A stretch of DNA of 64,000 bases from Halomonas almeriensis (GCF_030409235.1 NZ_JAUFPO010000004.1:142338-206337), one strand, 5' to 3'; counted from the first letter of the stretch, positions 25,331 to 40,206 are shown. Notes: a model not told the origin generated them from the letters alone. Translations and numbers: made by a program.

Positions 25331-25807
25331 TTAGTAAGGTGCGACGCTGACGTTACGGCCTGTGCCGATCAGGCGAACCTTCTGGCCGACCTGGAACTGT
25401 TGCTGGCGTTCGGCGCGCTGCACGACCACGACCTGCTCGCCATTGTTCTTGCGAACCTCGATTTCCACGGCATCGATCATGTTCGAGGATTCCTCGATCT
25501 TGCTGCCGGCCACGGCGCCGCCGATGGCGCCGGCGACGGTCGCCAGCTGACGACCCGAGCCACCGCCGACCTGGCTACCCAGCAGTCCACCGATGATGGC
25601 GCCACCGCCACCGCCGAGGATGCCGCCGGCGCGGCTGTCGGCCTGAATCTGCACCGGTCTCAGGGCGGTGATGTTGCCGATGGTCACGCTTTGCGCTGTC
25701 TTGGCATCGTTGCCGGAATAGACATTGCCGGAGTAGGGGTTGGAATTGGCACACCCGGCGAGGGTGAGCACACTCACGGCCAGTACGGGAAGTAGACGTT
25801 TCAACAT
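25331..25807 (-). CDS. Glycine-zipper outer-membrane lipoprotein, SlyB/Pcp-like
   Basis: The protein is 158 residues. The signal MLKRLLPVLAVSVLTLAGC ends in a lipobox (LAGC, Cys19). A glycine-zipper region follows (GGILGGGGGAIIGGLLGSQVGGGSGRQLATVAGAIGGAVAG, about residues 61-101). The C-terminal beta-rich part is AVEIEVRKNNGEQVVVVQ through RLIGTGRNVSV. This is the SlyB/17-kDa surface-antigen pattern. SlyB is an abundant outer-membrane lipoprotein tied to envelope stress and the PhoP regulon. AGGAGGTT precedes the ATG. It has its own terminator to the left. Confidence 0.88.
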   Translation of the reverse strand: MLKRLLPVLAVSVLTLAGCANSNPYSGNVYSGNDAKTAQSVTIGNITALRPVQIQADSRAGGILGGGGGAIIGGLLGSQVGGGSGRQLATVAGAIGGAVAGSKIEESSNMIDAVEIEVRKNNGEQVVVVQRAERQQQFQVGQKVRLIGTGRNVSVAPY

Positions 25808-26010
25808 GTTGAGAACCTCCTAGGCTCATTCATCCATTGGTCATGTCATCTGGACAGCGAGATCGCCATGGCAAACGGTCGCTTTCCTTGTCTGCAGGTT
25901 GTCCCAGGTTCTGAAACACTGTTCGCAAAAATACTAACGGCAATCCTGCTATTTGCCAAGCTTGTCAGTCGAGACGCCCATGCGTCCAGCTGCCATGCCG
26001 ACACGGCAAA

Positions 26011-26032
26011 ACGGGGAGGTTAAACCTCCCCG
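26011..26032 (-). terminator. Intrinsic terminator of aceA
   Basis: ACGGGGAGGT and ACCTCCCCGT form a 10-bp stem with a TAA loop. On the minus strand it is followed by TTTTG, 29 bp past the aceA stop. Confidence 0.85.
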
Positions 26033-26060
26033 TTGGTTCCCTTCATTCCTTGGATGCCAA

Positions 26061-27659
26061 TCAACCGAACTGGTTCATGGTGTTGTCCTTGCCTCCCGCC
26101 TTCAGGGCCGCTTCGCCATGGAAGAATTCCTTGTGATCGTCACCGATGTTCGAGCCGGCCATGTCCTGGTGCTTGACGGTGGCGATACCCTCCCGGATCT
26201 CGCGGCGCTGAACGCCTTCCACATAGGCCAGCATGCCCATGTCGCCAAAGTAGCCCTTGGCCAGGTTGTCGGTGGATAGGGCGGCCGTATGGTAGGTCGG
26301 CAGGGTGATAAGATGATGGAAGATGCCGGCCTCACGGGCGCCGTCGCGCTGGAAGTCGCGTGTCCACTGGTCGGCCAGGGCCGCGAGCTGGGTGTCGTCG
26401 TATTCGGCGTTCATCAGGTCATCCCGGTCATAGGCCGACATGTCCTGCCCCTCGGCCGCCCAGGCATCGAAGACCTGCTGGCGGAAATTCAGCGTCCAGT
26501 TGAACGAGGGTGAATTGTTGTAAACCAGCTTGGCATCGGGGCAGACCTGGCGGATGCGGTCCACCATGCTCTTGATCTGGCCGACATGCGGCTTCTCGGT
26601 CTCGATCCACAGCAGATCGGCGCCATTCTGCAGGCTGGTGATGCAGTCCAGTACCACCCGGTCCTCACCGCTGCCGGGCTTGAACTGATAAAGCCCCGAG
26701 GCCAGGCGCTTGACCCTGACCAGCTTGTCCTGCTGCTTGATGACCACATCGCTGTTGTGGATTTCGTCGGCCGAGGTAATTTCCTCGCCGTCGAGAAAGG
26801 CGTTGTACTGATCGCCGAGGTCGCCGGCTTCATGGCTGACGGCGATTTTCTGGGTCAAGCCGGCGCCCAGCGAGTCGGTGCGCGCGACGATGACGCCGTC
26901 TTCCACGCCGAGCTCTAGGAAGGCGTAGCGCAACGCATTGATCTTGGCGATGAAGTCCTCGTGGGGAACGGTCACCTTGCCGTCCTGATGGCCGCACTGC
27001 TTCTCGTCGGATACCTGGTTTTCGATCTGCAGGCAGCAGGCACCGGCCTCGATCATCTTCTTGGCCAGCAGATAGGTGGCCTCGGCATTACCGAAGCCGG
27101 CATCGATGTCGGCGATGATCGGCACCACATGCGTCTCGAAATTGTCGATGCGCCTGGTCAGTTCCCGGCACTTGACTTCGTCACCGGCCTCGCGGGCTTC
27201 ATCGAGCTGGCGGAAGAGCTGGTTGAGCTCGCGGGTGTCCGCCTGTCGCAGGAAGGTGTAAAGTTCCTCGATCAAGGCGGGCACACTGGTTTTCTCGTGC
27301 ATGGATTGATCGGGCAGGGGGCCGAACTCGGAACGCATGGCAGCCACCATCCAGCCCGAGAGATATAGGTAGCGCCCCTTGGTCTCGCCGAAGTGCTTCT
27401 TGATGGAAATCATCTTCTGCTGACCGATGAAGCCATGCCAGCAACCCAGCGACTGGGTATAGCGCCCCGGGTCGGCATCATAGGCGGCTATGTCCTCGCG
27501 CATGATCGCCGCCGTATAACGGGCAATGTCGAGGCCGGTGCGGAACCGGTTCTGCATGCGCAGGCGGGCGGCGTGTTCCGGGTTGATATTGGCCCACTTG
27601 CCGTCCCTGGTCTCTCGTGCCTGAGCCAGTGTCTGACGTTCATCGTGGAAATTAGCCAT
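26061..27659 (-). CDS. aceA: Isocitrate lyase
   Basis: The protein is 532 residues, the longer isocitrate lyase form found in Pseudomonas and relatives. Landmarks are PIIADIDAGFGNAEATYLLAKKM (Mg2+ binding Asp), the catalytic-loop cysteine in EKQCGHQDGK (the K-KCGH signature in this subgroup), VIVARTDSLGA and YNNSPSFNWT. It cleaves isocitrate to glyoxylate and succinate, the first step of the glyoxylate bypass for growth on acetate or fatty acids. GAGGATCC precedes the ATG. It is monocistronic with its own terminator. Its competitor, monomeric isocitrate dehydrogenase, lies 7 kb to the right. Confidence 0.95.
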   Translation of the reverse strand: MANFHDERQTLAQARETRDGKWANINPEHAARLRMQNRFRTGLDIARYTAAIMREDIAAYDADPGRYTQSLGCWHGFIGQQKMISIKKHFGETKGRYLYLSGWMVAAMRSEFGPLPDQSMHEKTSVPALIEELYTFLRQADTRELNQLFRQLDEAREAGDEVKCRELTRRIDNFETHVVPIIADIDAGFGNAEATYLLAKKMIEAGACCLQIENQVSDEKQCGHQDGKVTVPHEDFIAKINALRYAFLELGVEDGVIVARTDSLGAGLTQKIAVSHEAGDLGDQYNAFLDGEEITSADEIHNSDVVIKQQDKLVRVKRLASGLYQFKPGSGEDRVVLDCITSLQNGADLLWIETEKPHVGQIKSMVDRIRQVCPDAKLVYNNSPSFNWTLNFRQQVFDAWAAEGQDMSAYDRDDLMNAEYDDTQLAALADQWTRDFQRDGAREAGIFHHLITLPTYHTAALSTDNLAKGYFGDMGMLAYVEGVQRREIREGIATVKHQDMAGSNIGDDHKEFFHGEAALKAGGKDNTMNQFG

Positions 27660-27986
27660 GGTGGATCCTCTTTTCGATTCAGGGAGTCGGGTATCACGTC
27701 TGTGCTGCAGGTGCGAATTTTGCTGGCCTTTTCAGAGCGTTGGTGGAGTGGCCGGCGGGTACTTGCGGATGCCATGCCTTGCTTCACCAGGCCTGATCGA
27801 GTGACGAGGATAATGTCGCGCCGAGACATCAATGATCGTCCTGGGGATCACTATGGGCCTATATGGCGGGCTTTGGCCATTGATATTTGGGGTAAGGCAG
27901 GGTTGTAACTCGACTACACGACCGTGCTTTTGCGCGCGAATTGTGTAGTCAGGCTTCGTAAAACTGACGGGGAAGGGGAGAGGAAG
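27660..27986. promoter_or_regulatory. aceA upstream region with an 8-bp inverted repeat
   Basis: This 327-bp gap separates aceA from the GNAT gene upstream; both read leftward. It should hold the aceA promoter, though I cannot place it confidently. GACTACAC (27912-27919) and GTGTAGTC (27943-27950) form a perfect 8-bp inverted repeat with a 23-nt spacer, 37 nt past the GNAT stop. It lacks a T-run, so it may be an operator or an mRNA 3' structure. Confidence 0.4.
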
Positions 27987-28409
27987 TTAGAGCGGCAGGC
28001 TCATGTTGCGGTGCGCAATTCCGGCTTCCATGAAGGTCTCGCCCTCGGCGATGAAGCCCAGCCTTTCGTAGAATGGCAACGCCTGGATCTGCGCCGCCAG
28101 CATCACCCGGGCGTCGCCGCGACGACGCGCCGTGTCGATGGCGGCTTGCATCAGGGCCTGCCCGACCCCCTGGCCGCGGGCCTCGTGGAAAACCGCCACC
28201 CGGCCGATGTGGCCATCGGGCAGCAGACGGGCGGTCCCCAGTGGCCGGCCCTCGGTGTCCAGTGCCAGGAAGTGCCGGCAGTCCGGGTCGAGGCCATCCC
28301 ATTCTTCCTCGATGGGCACCTGCTGCTCATCGATGAAGACGACCCGACGGATTTCACCGGCGACATCGCCAAGCTCGGTCCAGCCGCCTTCCCGAATGGT
28401 CAAGGGCAT
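27987..28409 (-). CDS. GNAT family N-acetyltransferase
   Basis: The protein is 140 residues with one GNAT domain. VVFIDEQQVPIEEEWDGLDPDCRHFLALD is typical of the ElaA/YjcF group. GTARLLPDGHIGRVAVFHEARGQGVGQALM carries motif A with the acetyl-CoA loop R-x2-G-x-G, and FYERLGFIAEGETFMEAGI is motif B. The substrate is unknown. The gene starts 4 bp after the roxA stop, with GAGGAC inside the roxA end as ribosome site, so the two are co-translated from one mRNA. Its partner roxA hydroxylates a ribosomal protein; no functional link to the acetyltransferase is known to me. Confidence 0.85.
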   Translation of the reverse strand: MPLTIREGGWTELGDVAGEIRRVVFIDEQQVPIEEEWDGLDPDCRHFLALDTEGRPLGTARLLPDGHIGRVAVFHEARGQGVGQALMQAAIDTARRRGDARVMLAAQIQALPFYERLGFIAEGETFMEAGIAHRNMSLPL

Positions 28410-28413
28410 GGCA

Positions 28414-29589
28414 TCAGTCCTCGTCGTCCTGCACCCAGTCCAGGCTGCCGGCGTCGAGCAGCCGGGTCAGCACGGTCGGGGCGTCCGCGTGCTGCAGGAG
28501 ATCGGCATCGAGGCAGCTGGCGTTGGCCAGATCGCGGGCCAGCGGCAGTGGGCAGGCAATGCCATCACCGTCGGCAAACAGGGTGGCATGGTGATCATCC
28601 AGGGCACGCCAGGCGATCCTTGAGCCCAGGCTGGGCTCCAGCGCCTCGCCGGCGTGTAGCGTGGCGACAAGTTCCTCCGGGTCGGTCGGGGTGTCATTGG
28701 GGACCAGTTGATCGACATATTTCGGTTGCGTCATCACCCGTCCGAACCATTGTGCCATCTGAGCGGGGTCGTCCAGCGTCTCGAGGATCAGGCGACGCAT
28801 GCGCGACAGGGCGGCGTCGTCGAGCTCGGCCGGGTCCGCCGGAGCGGCCATGCCGGCATCGGCGTAGCGCTGCGAGCCCGGCAGCTGCTCGCCGATGTAG
28901 TCGGCATAGGAGGTCACGGCTTCATCCGCCGAGGGCGCGCGAAAGCCGATGGAAAAGGTCATGCAGTCTGTGCTTCGGCTGACACCGTGGTGCGCCACAC
29001 CCGGCGGCAGGTACAGCATGTCGCCGGGCTCCAGAACCCAGTCCTGATCGGGCTGAACCTCGAAACGCTGGAGAATCTTCAGATCGATGCCCTGAATGAT
29101 CGGCGCATCCTCCGGCACCTGTCCACCGAGCTGCCATTGGCGCTGACCGCTGGCCTGGAGCAGGAAGACGTCGTACTGGTCGACATGCGGCCCCACGTTG
29201 CCGCCGGGCGGTGCGTAGCTGATCATGATGTCGTCGAGTCGCCAGCGGGGCAGGAAGGTGAAGCGTTCCAGCAGCTGGGCGACCTCCGGCACGTAGTGAT
29301 CCACTGCCTGGACCAGCAGTGTCCAGTCGCGTTCGGGCAGGCGGGCAAAGGTGGCCTCGTCGAAGGGGCCATGACTGACCTGCCAGGGGCCTTCGGGACC
29401 GTTTTCCTCGACCAGGCGCGCCTCGATGTTGTCCTCGCAGGCCAGCCCGGCCAGCTCATCGGGGGACAGCGGGCTCTCGATATCCGGCAAGGCACCGCGA
29501 ATCAGCAGTGGCTGCTGCTGCCAGTAGTCGCGCAGAAATTCCGTCGCGGTCAGGCCGCCGAGCATGGGTAACGGGGTATCGGAGGACAT
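28414..29589 (-). CDS. roxA: Ribosomal protein uL16 arginine 3-hydroxylase (JmjC/cupin)
   Basis: The protein is 391 residues of the YcfD/RoxA group. N-terminal FLRDYWQQQPLLIRGALP is the family opening. The 2-oxoglutarate/Fe(II) oxygenase core shows SYAPPGGNVGPHVDQYDVFLLQ, with iron ligands His and Asp in HVD. A distal histidine lies in YLPPGVAHHGVS. The winged-helix C-terminal half is intact. YcfD hydroxylates an arginine of L16 (Arg81 in E. coli) using oxygen and 2-oxoglutarate. It follows purB across a 220-bp gap that contains a 14-unit heptamer repeat, and is coupled to the downstream GNAT gene. Confidence 0.9.
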   Translation of the reverse strand: MSSDTPLPMLGGLTATEFLRDYWQQQPLLIRGALPDIESPLSPDELAGLACEDNIEARLVEENGPEGPWQVSHGPFDEATFARLPERDWTLLVQAVDHYVPEVAQLLERFTFLPRWRLDDIMISYAPPGGNVGPHVDQYDVFLLQASGQRQWQLGGQVPEDAPIIQGIDLKILQRFEVQPDQDWVLEPGDMLYLPPGVAHHGVSRSTDCMTFSIGFRAPSADEAVTSYADYIGEQLPGSQRYADAGMAAPADPAELDDAALSRMRRLILETLDDPAQMAQWFGRVMTQPKYVDQLVPNDTPTDPEELVATLHAGEALEPSLGSRIAWRALDDHHATLFADGDGIACPLPLARDLANASCLDADLLQHADAPTVLTRLLDAGSLDWVQDDED

Positions 29590-29640
29590 AAAGCCACCTG
29601 AGTCGATAAAAACGTGTGTGATGGAGGTGAGTCACGCGCT

Positions 29641-29738
29641 GCGAGCTGCGAGCTGCGAGCTGCGAGCTGCGAGCCACGAGCCGCGAGCCACGAGCTGCGA
29701 GCCACGAGCTGCGAGCCACGAGCTGCGAGCCGCGAACC
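29641..29738. repeat. Heptamer tandem array, 14 units
   Basis: Fourteen consecutive 7-bp units fit (G/A)CGAGC(T/C). The first four are identical GCGAGCT, and units 7-12 alternate GCGAGCC and ACGAGCT, giving a 14-bp higher-order period. It lies between the purB stop and the roxA start. Open reading frames across it in all frames code only low-complexity peptides and are not genes. Confidence 0.9.
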
Positions 29739-29809
29739 CCCAAACCCGGTAACCTGGCTGCCAACAGCTCGTTTCTCGTTTCCCGTCACTCGTCACGCGC
29801 GTGGGCAGC

Positions 29810-31216
<1,407 letters not shown>

Positions 31217-31855
31217 TTACAGGGTGTCGAGGGCTTTTTTCAGGGCACCGCGTTGAAACAGCAGCTTCCAGCGACGTCCGCCCTGCTGGTGCCAGAGCAG
31301 GGCGAAGCGCACGCCGGCGAGCAGACCGGCGCGTACCCGCTCGGGCATCATGCGGCTCTGCAGCAGCGACTGGTCGCCCTGCACGACGATGCGGGTCTTG
31401 AGGGTCGAGAGCGTCTGCTGATAGGCCTCGCCGAGGCTGGCGATGATGTTTTCGTGGGTTTCACCGAAATGCTCGGCCTGGGCTCGGGTCCGTGACAGGC
31501 GCTGACCCAGATCATCCATCATGCTGTCGTTGCCCCGCAGCTTGCCCATCAGCATCAACAGGCCGAAGCCGTAACGCATCACCACAGGGTTGGCCTGACG
31601 ACGCCCCAACATGCTGTCGAGGGTATCCAGGCCCTGGCGCAGGTTGTTGGGATGGCCGCCGTAGATGGATTCGAAGTTTTCCGGATGGGTGTCCAGGGTG
31701 GCATGTATCAGCGTATCCCAGGCGCGCTGATCGACATGGCCGGTGCGCGCCAGCTCGTCCACCAGGCTGGCCGACTGGAAGACCCCGGCCAGAGCCAGGG
31801 CCTGTCGTCCGGTGGCAGACTGCGGGGCCGGATGAATCGGCGTGGATGTCGTCAT
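31217..31855 (-). CDS. hflD: HflD family protein (lysogenization regulator, YcfC)
   Basis: The protein is 212 residues, all-helical and close to E. coli HflD. It has [22 protein letters not shown] at the start, [18 protein letters not shown] in the middle and [19 protein letters not shown] near the end. HflD is a membrane-associated protein that binds phage lambda CII and lowers lysogeny; its host role is unclear. The ATG overlaps the mnmA stop by 4 bp (31852-31855), and purB follows closely, so the three form one operon. Confidence 0.9.
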   Translation of the reverse strand: MTTSTPIHPAPQSATGRQALALAGVFQSASLVDELARTGHVDQRAWDTLIHATLDTHPENFESIYGGHPNNLRQGLDTLDSMLGRRQANPVVMRYGFGLLMLMGKLRGNDSMMDDLGQRLSRTRAQAEHFGETHENIIASLGEAYQQTLSTLKTRIVVQGDQSLLQSRMMPERVRAGLLAGVRFALLWHQQGGRRWKLLFQRGALKKALDTL

Positions 31856-32964
31856 GCAGCGGTCTCCGAGGCATTCCAGATGGAGCGTATGACGCCGCCG
31901 CCCAGGCAGATGTCGCCGTCATACAGGACGAGGGACTGGCCAGGCGTGACGGCCCATTGCGGATCGTCGAAGCGCACCTCGACTTCATTGCCGGGCGTGA
32001 CCCGAATGGTACAGGGCACATCCTCCTGGCGGTAACGCGTCTTGGCCATGTAGCGCCCCTGATCCACCGGCGCCGCGCCGGCCACCCAATCCATGGCTTC
32101 GGTGGCCAGGCTGTCGGTATACAGCAGGGCATGATGCTTGCCCTGGACCACGGTCAGCACATTGCGCGTCAGGTCCTTGCCGGCGACATACCAGGGCGCG
32201 TCCGGGTAGTTGGCCACACCGCCGATACCCAGTCCCTGGCGCTGCCCCAGGGTATAGTACATCAACCCCATGTGTTCACCGATGACGTCGCCCTCGGGCG
32301 TCTCGATATTGCCTGGCTGAGCCGGCAGGTACTGTTGCAGGAAGTCGCGGAAGCGGCGTTCGCCGATGAAACAGATGCCGGTGGAGTCCTTCTTGCGGGC
32401 CGTGGCCAGCTCATGTCGCTCGGCAATGGCCCGCACCTCGGATTTTTCCAGCTCGCCGACGGGAAAGAGGCTGCGGGCGATGGCGGCTTCCGGCACGGCA
32501 TGCAGAAAGTAACTCTGGTCCTTGTTGACATCCAGCCCCTTGAGCAGCCGGGCGCGGCCATCGCGCTCTCCACGGCGTACATAATGGCCCGTGGCGATCC
32601 AGTCGGCGCCCAGCATTTCGGCGTATTCAAGGAAGACCTTGAACTTGATCTCACGGTTGCAGAGGATGTCGGGGTTGGGCGTTCGTCCCGCCTGGTATTC
32701 GGCGAGGAAATGCTCGAACACATTGTCCCAGTATTCGGCGGCGAAGTTGGCCGTGTGCAGGTGAATGCCCAGCTTGCGGCACACCGCCTCGGCATCCGCC
32801 AGATCTTCCTTGGCGGTGCAGTACTCGGTGCCGTCGTCCTCGTCCCAGTTCTTCATGAACAGGCCCTCCACCTCATAGCCTTGTTCGATCAGCAGCTGGG
32901 CGGAAACAGAGGAATCGACACCGCCGGACATGCCGACGATGACCTTGCCGTTGATGGCTGTCAT
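31852..32964 (-). CDS. mnmA: tRNA-specific 2-thiouridylase
   Basis: The protein is 370 residues. The PP-loop is [13 protein letters not shown] near residue 10. The catalytic cysteines appear in ILCNREIKF (near residue 100) and [10 protein letters not shown] (near residue 200), and the tRNA-binding stretch ATGHYVR lies between. MnmA thiolates U34 of tRNA-Glu, Gln and Lys, taking sulfur from the Tus relay. The ATG at 32964 starts [15 protein letters not shown]; a 57-codon upstream extension is rejected because GAGAG precedes 32964 and the extension lacks family similarity. It opens the mnmA-hflD-purB operon. Confidence 0.95.
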   Translation of the reverse strand: MTAINGKVIVGMSGGVDSSVSAQLLIEQGYEVEGLFMKNWDEDDGTEYCTAKEDLADAEAVCRKLGIHLHTANFAAEYWDNVFEHFLAEYQAGRTPNPDILCNREIKFKVFLEYAEMLGADWIATGHYVRRGERDGRARLLKGLDVNKDQSYFLHAVPEAAIARSLFPVGELEKSEVRAIAERHELATARKKDSTGICFIGERRFRDFLQQYLPAQPGNIETPEGDVIGEHMGLMYYTLGQRQGLGIGGVANYPDAPWYVAGKDLTRNVLTVVQGKHHALLYTDSLATEAMDWVAGAAPVDQGRYMAKTRYRQEDVPCTIRVTPGNEVEVRFDDPQWAVTPGQSLVLYDGDICLGGGVIRSIWNASETAA

Positions 32965-33095
32965 GGCGCTCTCGGGTTGAATCGGTCGCAAATGGGGTGG
33001 AATTGTACCTGATTTGAAATCGAAGCTCGAAGCTTTGCGCCGGTGAAAAGCCTGCGTCACCCCGGGCAAGTGGGAAGAACGGCGCTTCGCGCCTT

Positions 33096-33178
33096 GAAGA
33101 AGGAAGAGGGCAGTCTCAACGTCGTCGGTTGGCACTTTTTCTTTCTTCTTCTCTCTTTCGTCTTCACTCTTCCTTCTT
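33096..33178. repeat. Inverted repeat with a long polypyrimidine tract
   Basis: AAGAAGGAAGAG (33097-33108) and CTCTTCCTTCTT (33167-33178) form a perfect 12-bp inverted repeat separated by 58 bp. From about 33134 to 33179 the plus strand is nearly all pyrimidine. It ends at the stop codon of the Nudix gene and lies upstream of mnmA. It might act as a transcript end or form unusual DNA structure. Confidence 0.6.
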
Positions 33179-33627
33179 TAGAGCTCGTGTATCACATCCA
33201 TGGGGTAGAAGCGTTCGGCCATGGCGTCGCGGACGCGGCGCATGACCAGCGGGCTGCGCAAGCGTCCTTCACGATCCAGCGCTTCGAGCTCCTCCAGCGA
33301 CAGCCAGTGAACCGCCACGATGGAGGTATCCAGCGCATTGCCTAGATAGGCCAGGGCCATGCCGTGAAAGCCATGACTGTGAAAGGTCTTGCCGTCCGGG
33401 GTGCGATAGATATATATGCCCAGGTAGTCGGTGATACCGACCTGCCAGGCCGTCTCTTCGCGCAACTCGCGCAGTGCCGCGTCACGAATCCGCTCATCGG
33501 GTTCCAGGTGGCCGGCGGGCTGATTGAACAGTGTCGTGGCGCCCTGGGTGGCTTCCTCGACCATGAGGTAACAGCCTGCGCGTTCCACGACAGTGGCGAC
33601 ACTGACGAAGGGTTGCCAGCGGCTCAT
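33178..33627 (-). CDS. nudJ: Nudix hydrolase, NudJ-like
   Basis: The protein is 149 residues. The Nudix box runs GHLEPDERIRDAALRELREETAWQVGI, matching G-x5-E-x7-REUxEE-x-G/U with the catalytic glutamates of REETAW present. It begins RWQPFVSVATVVERAGCYLMVEE and ends like NudJ (HWLSLEEL, then RSPLVMRRV). NudJ hydrolyses nucleoside di- and triphosphates and HMP-pyrophosphate. GGAGGAAG precedes the ATG at 33627, which overlaps the rluE stop by 4 bp. The E. coli order rluE-nudJ-mnmA-hflD-purB is preserved here, supporting the identity. Confidence 0.88.
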   Translation of the reverse strand: MSRWQPFVSVATVVERAGCYLMVEEATQGATTLFNQPAGHLEPDERIRDAALRELREETAWQVGITDYLGIYIYRTPDGKTFHSHGFHGMALAYLGNALDTSIVAVHWLSLEELEALDREGRLRSPLVMRRVRDAMAERFYPMDVIHEL

Positions 33628-34250
33628 TGGCGCTTCCTCCTGGATGGCCGGCGCGAGGCTGGGCGCCGAGGCGAATTGAGGGTCTGGTGTCGCCACTCGC
33701 CGGGTGCCAGGCCGTCCAGTGTCCAGGGGCCGACTGCCCAGCGGATCAGGCGCAGCGTGGGGTGGCCGACATGGGCGGTCATGCGGCGCACCTGTCGGTT
33801 GCGGCCCTCGCTGATGATCAGCTCCAGCCATTGGGTCACGGGATGCCGGCGGGGGTCAATCGGTGGGTGCCGGGGTGTTGTCGGAGCCGTCTGCAGACGA
33901 CGAACACGGGCCGGTCGGGTCATGCCATCGCGCAGCGCGATGCCCGACTTCAAGGCGCCGAGCGCGGCGTCATCCGGTCGCCCCTCGACCTGTACCCAGT
34001 AGGTCTTGGGTTGCTTGTAACGGGGGTGACTGATGCGGTGGATGAGTTCCCCGTCGTCGGACAGCAGCAACAAACCCTCGGAGTCATGATCCAGGCGTCC
34101 TGCCGGATAGATGTCGGGCACGCTGATGTAGTCCGCGAGGGTGGCGCGACGCGGCGTTTCCGCACTCGCTCGCCCCTCCGACGGGCCAGGCTCATCGGAG
34201 AACTGGGACAGCACCCGGTAGGGCTTGTGTAGAAGATACAATCCGCTCAT
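33624..34250 (-). CDS. rluE: 23S rRNA pseudouridine(2457) synthase
   Basis: The protein is 208 residues of the RsuA/RluB/E/F family, without an N-terminal S4 domain, as in RluE. It begins LYLLHKPYRVLSQFSDE, has the catalytic aspartate in YPAGRLDHDSEGLLLLSDDG, and ends with WLELIISEGRNRQVRRMTAHVGHPTLRLIR, the family's conserved block. RluE makes pseudouridine at 23S position 2457. I take the ATG at 34250 with GAGAGG upstream; an in-frame ATG at 34313 would add 21 residues. The tail is arginine-rich. The gene opens the leftward run with nudJ and diverges from icd. Confidence 0.88.
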   Translation of the reverse strand: MSGLYLLHKPYRVLSQFSDEPGPSEGRASAETPRRATLADYISVPDIYPAGRLDHDSEGLLLLSDDGELIHRISHPRYKQPKTYWVQVEGRPDDAALGALKSGIALRDGMTRPARVRRLQTAPTTPRHPPIDPRRHPVTQWLELIISEGRNRQVRRMTAHVGHPTLRLIRWAVGPWTLDGLAPGEWRHQTLNSPRRPASRRPSRRKRQ

Positions 34251-34331
34251 CCGGCCTCTCGCCCCTGGCGTGTATGTCAGTCGTCGGCATCGTTGCCCGG
34301 CTACCCCGCTCATGCGTCCCCGGCGGCGGGC

Positions 34332-34340
34332 TGATATAAT
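34332..34340 (+). promoter_or_regulatory. Candidate extended -10 promoter for icd
   Basis: TGATATAAT matches the extended -10 consensus TG-N-TATAAT exactly, in the divergent rluE-icd gap. No good -35 box is seen at the right spacing, which is tolerated with an extended -10. Transcription would begin near 34347, leaving a leader of about 190 nt before icd. Confidence 0.45.
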
Positions 34341-34486
34341 GCTGGCCTCTCACACTAGCGCCCGCGAGACCGCTCAGCAGCACCGCGAGGCCGAAAGAGC
34401 CGGCATGCGAGCCGTCCGCTTGATGGCGCCGTTCATCCGCAAGGCGGTTGAGCAGGCTCGTTTCCGGTGATTTCCTGCATGGATGA

Positions 34487-36769
<2,283 letters not shown>

Positions 36770-36818
36770 TCGTATAGTGGGGCGGCGGGTTCCGTCGCCT
36801 TTCAGGATGAACCCGATC

Positions 36819-36862
36819 AAGCCGCGTGGTGTCTGAAGCACTATACAGGTGCTGTGCGGCTT
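36819..36862 (+). promoter_or_regulatory. Nested hairpin in the clpS leader
   Basis: AAGCCGC (36819-36825) pairs with GCGGCTT (36856-36862), and inside it AGCAC (36837-36841) pairs with GTGCT (36849-36853). The structure ends 22 nt before the clpS start. No T-run follows, so a leader structure or operator is more likely than a terminator of icd. Confidence 0.45.
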
Positions 36863-36884
36863 GCTCATCACGATAGTGACGTTT

Positions 36885-37271
36885 ATGTTCCAGACACGAT
36901 CCACGTCCGTCGGCGGCGACCCGGCATCCCCGCATGCCGGCATGACCCGCCCCCCGGAGCCCGATCAGGATGACGGGGATGTTGCCGTGCAGCCCTCCGA
37001 GCCGGAGCTGGCGCAACCACCGATGTACAAGGTAGTGCTGCACAACGACGACTTCACGCCCATGGACTTTGTTGTCGAGGTGTTGCAGACCTTCTTCTAC
37101 ATGGACAGTGAAAATGCCGTCCAGGTCATGCTGGCGGTTCACACCCAGGGCAAGGGCACCTGTGGCATCTTTACCCGGGACATCGCGGAGACGAAGAGCC
37201 ACCTGGTGAACGAATATGCAAGAGAGTGCCAGCACCCGTTGCTGTGCGATATCGAGGCGGCGGATGATTGA
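36885..37271 (+). CDS. clpS: ATP-dependent Clp protease adaptor ClpS
   Basis: The protein is 128 residues. A variable N-terminal tail of about 45 residues is followed by the ClpS core: [25 protein letters not shown] (the N-degron pocket Asn-Asp-Asp), [24 protein letters not shown] with the pocket His, and the closing helix region HPLLCDIEA. ClpS binds proteins with N-terminal Leu, Phe, Tyr or Trp and hands them to ClpA. The tail is longer than in E. coli; the ATG at 36885 lacks a strong ribosome site and an internal ATG at 36942 is possible. clpA starts 138 bp downstream. Confidence 0.93.
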   Translation: MFQTRSTSVGGDPASPHAGMTRPPEPDQDDGDVAVQPSEPELAQPPMYKVVLHNDDFTPMDFVVEVLQTFFYMDSENAVQVMLAVHTQGKGTCGIFTRDIAETKSHLVNEYARECQHPLLCDIEAADD

Positions 37272-37409
37272 GCCCCACTCCGGTGCGGGAAGAATGGCGG
37301 TGTTGCGTTGGTGAGCCGACTTGCAAAGCCGACATTTGTACCCGATTGTTAAGGATGCCGGGCCGATCAAGATCCGACGCAAGCCCTAAGCGGCGAGAAG
37401 GGGACTGCC

Positions 37410-39692
<2,283 letters not shown>

Positions 39693-39718
39693 CTTGGCAG
39701 ACTGTCCAGCAGAATCAG

Positions 39719-39747
39719 CGCCCTGTCCACGGACGGGGCGTTTTTTT
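39719..39747 (+). terminator. Intrinsic terminator of clpA
   Basis: A stem CGCCCTGTCC / GGACGGGGCG (one T-G wobble) with a 2-nt loop is followed by TTTTTTT, 27 bp past the clpA stop. The remaining 240 bp to infA hold nothing recognisable. Confidence 0.92.
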
Positions 39748-39987
39748 ACCGGAAAGGAAGTTGTGAAAGCGCGAAGGTCGCACCGGCGTCAGTCGGCGGA
39801 TTCCAGCTTCCGGGCGCGTGCTGACGACCTCAAGATTCGCCGATCCGTGGGCGTCTCGCGGAGGGGGCGGCTATGCCGGTATCAGCCGGCCGGGTGGCGG
39901 TCACGGCCCAATCTGCTATGCACGACCTAGTGCCTCGCGATAAGCCGCGAGAGAGTTGCGCTCGGCGCCCGGGGCCTCGACGATGCC

Positions 39988-40206
39988 TCAGCGGGAGCGG
40001 TAGACGATACGGCCCTTGGAGAGGTCGTAGGGTGTCAGTTCGACCTTGACCTTGTCGCCGGTAAGAATGCGGATGTAGTTCTTGCGCATCTTGCCGGAAA
40101 TGTGGGCTGTAACGACGTGACCGTTCTCGAGCTCGACCCGAAACGTGGTGTTGGGAAGGGTGTCGACCACGACCCCTTCCATTTCGATATGGTCTTCGCG
40201 TGCCAT
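39988..40206 (-). CDS. infA: Translation initiation factor IF-1
   Basis: The protein is exactly 72 residues, an S1/OB-fold protein. It begins [22 protein letters not shown] and carries [30 protein letters not shown] and the ending [11 protein letters not shown], nearly invariant in proteobacteria. IF-1 occupies the ribosomal A site and aids IF-2 and IF-3. The ATG at 40206 is chosen over an in-frame one 33 bp upstream because it gives the universal start. It lies downstream of bpt and converges with clpA, the order seen in Pseudomonas. Confidence 0.98.
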   Translation of the reverse strand: MAREDHIEMEGVVVDTLPNTTFRVELENGHVVTAHISGKMRKNYIRILTGDKVKVELTPYDLSKGRIVYRSR

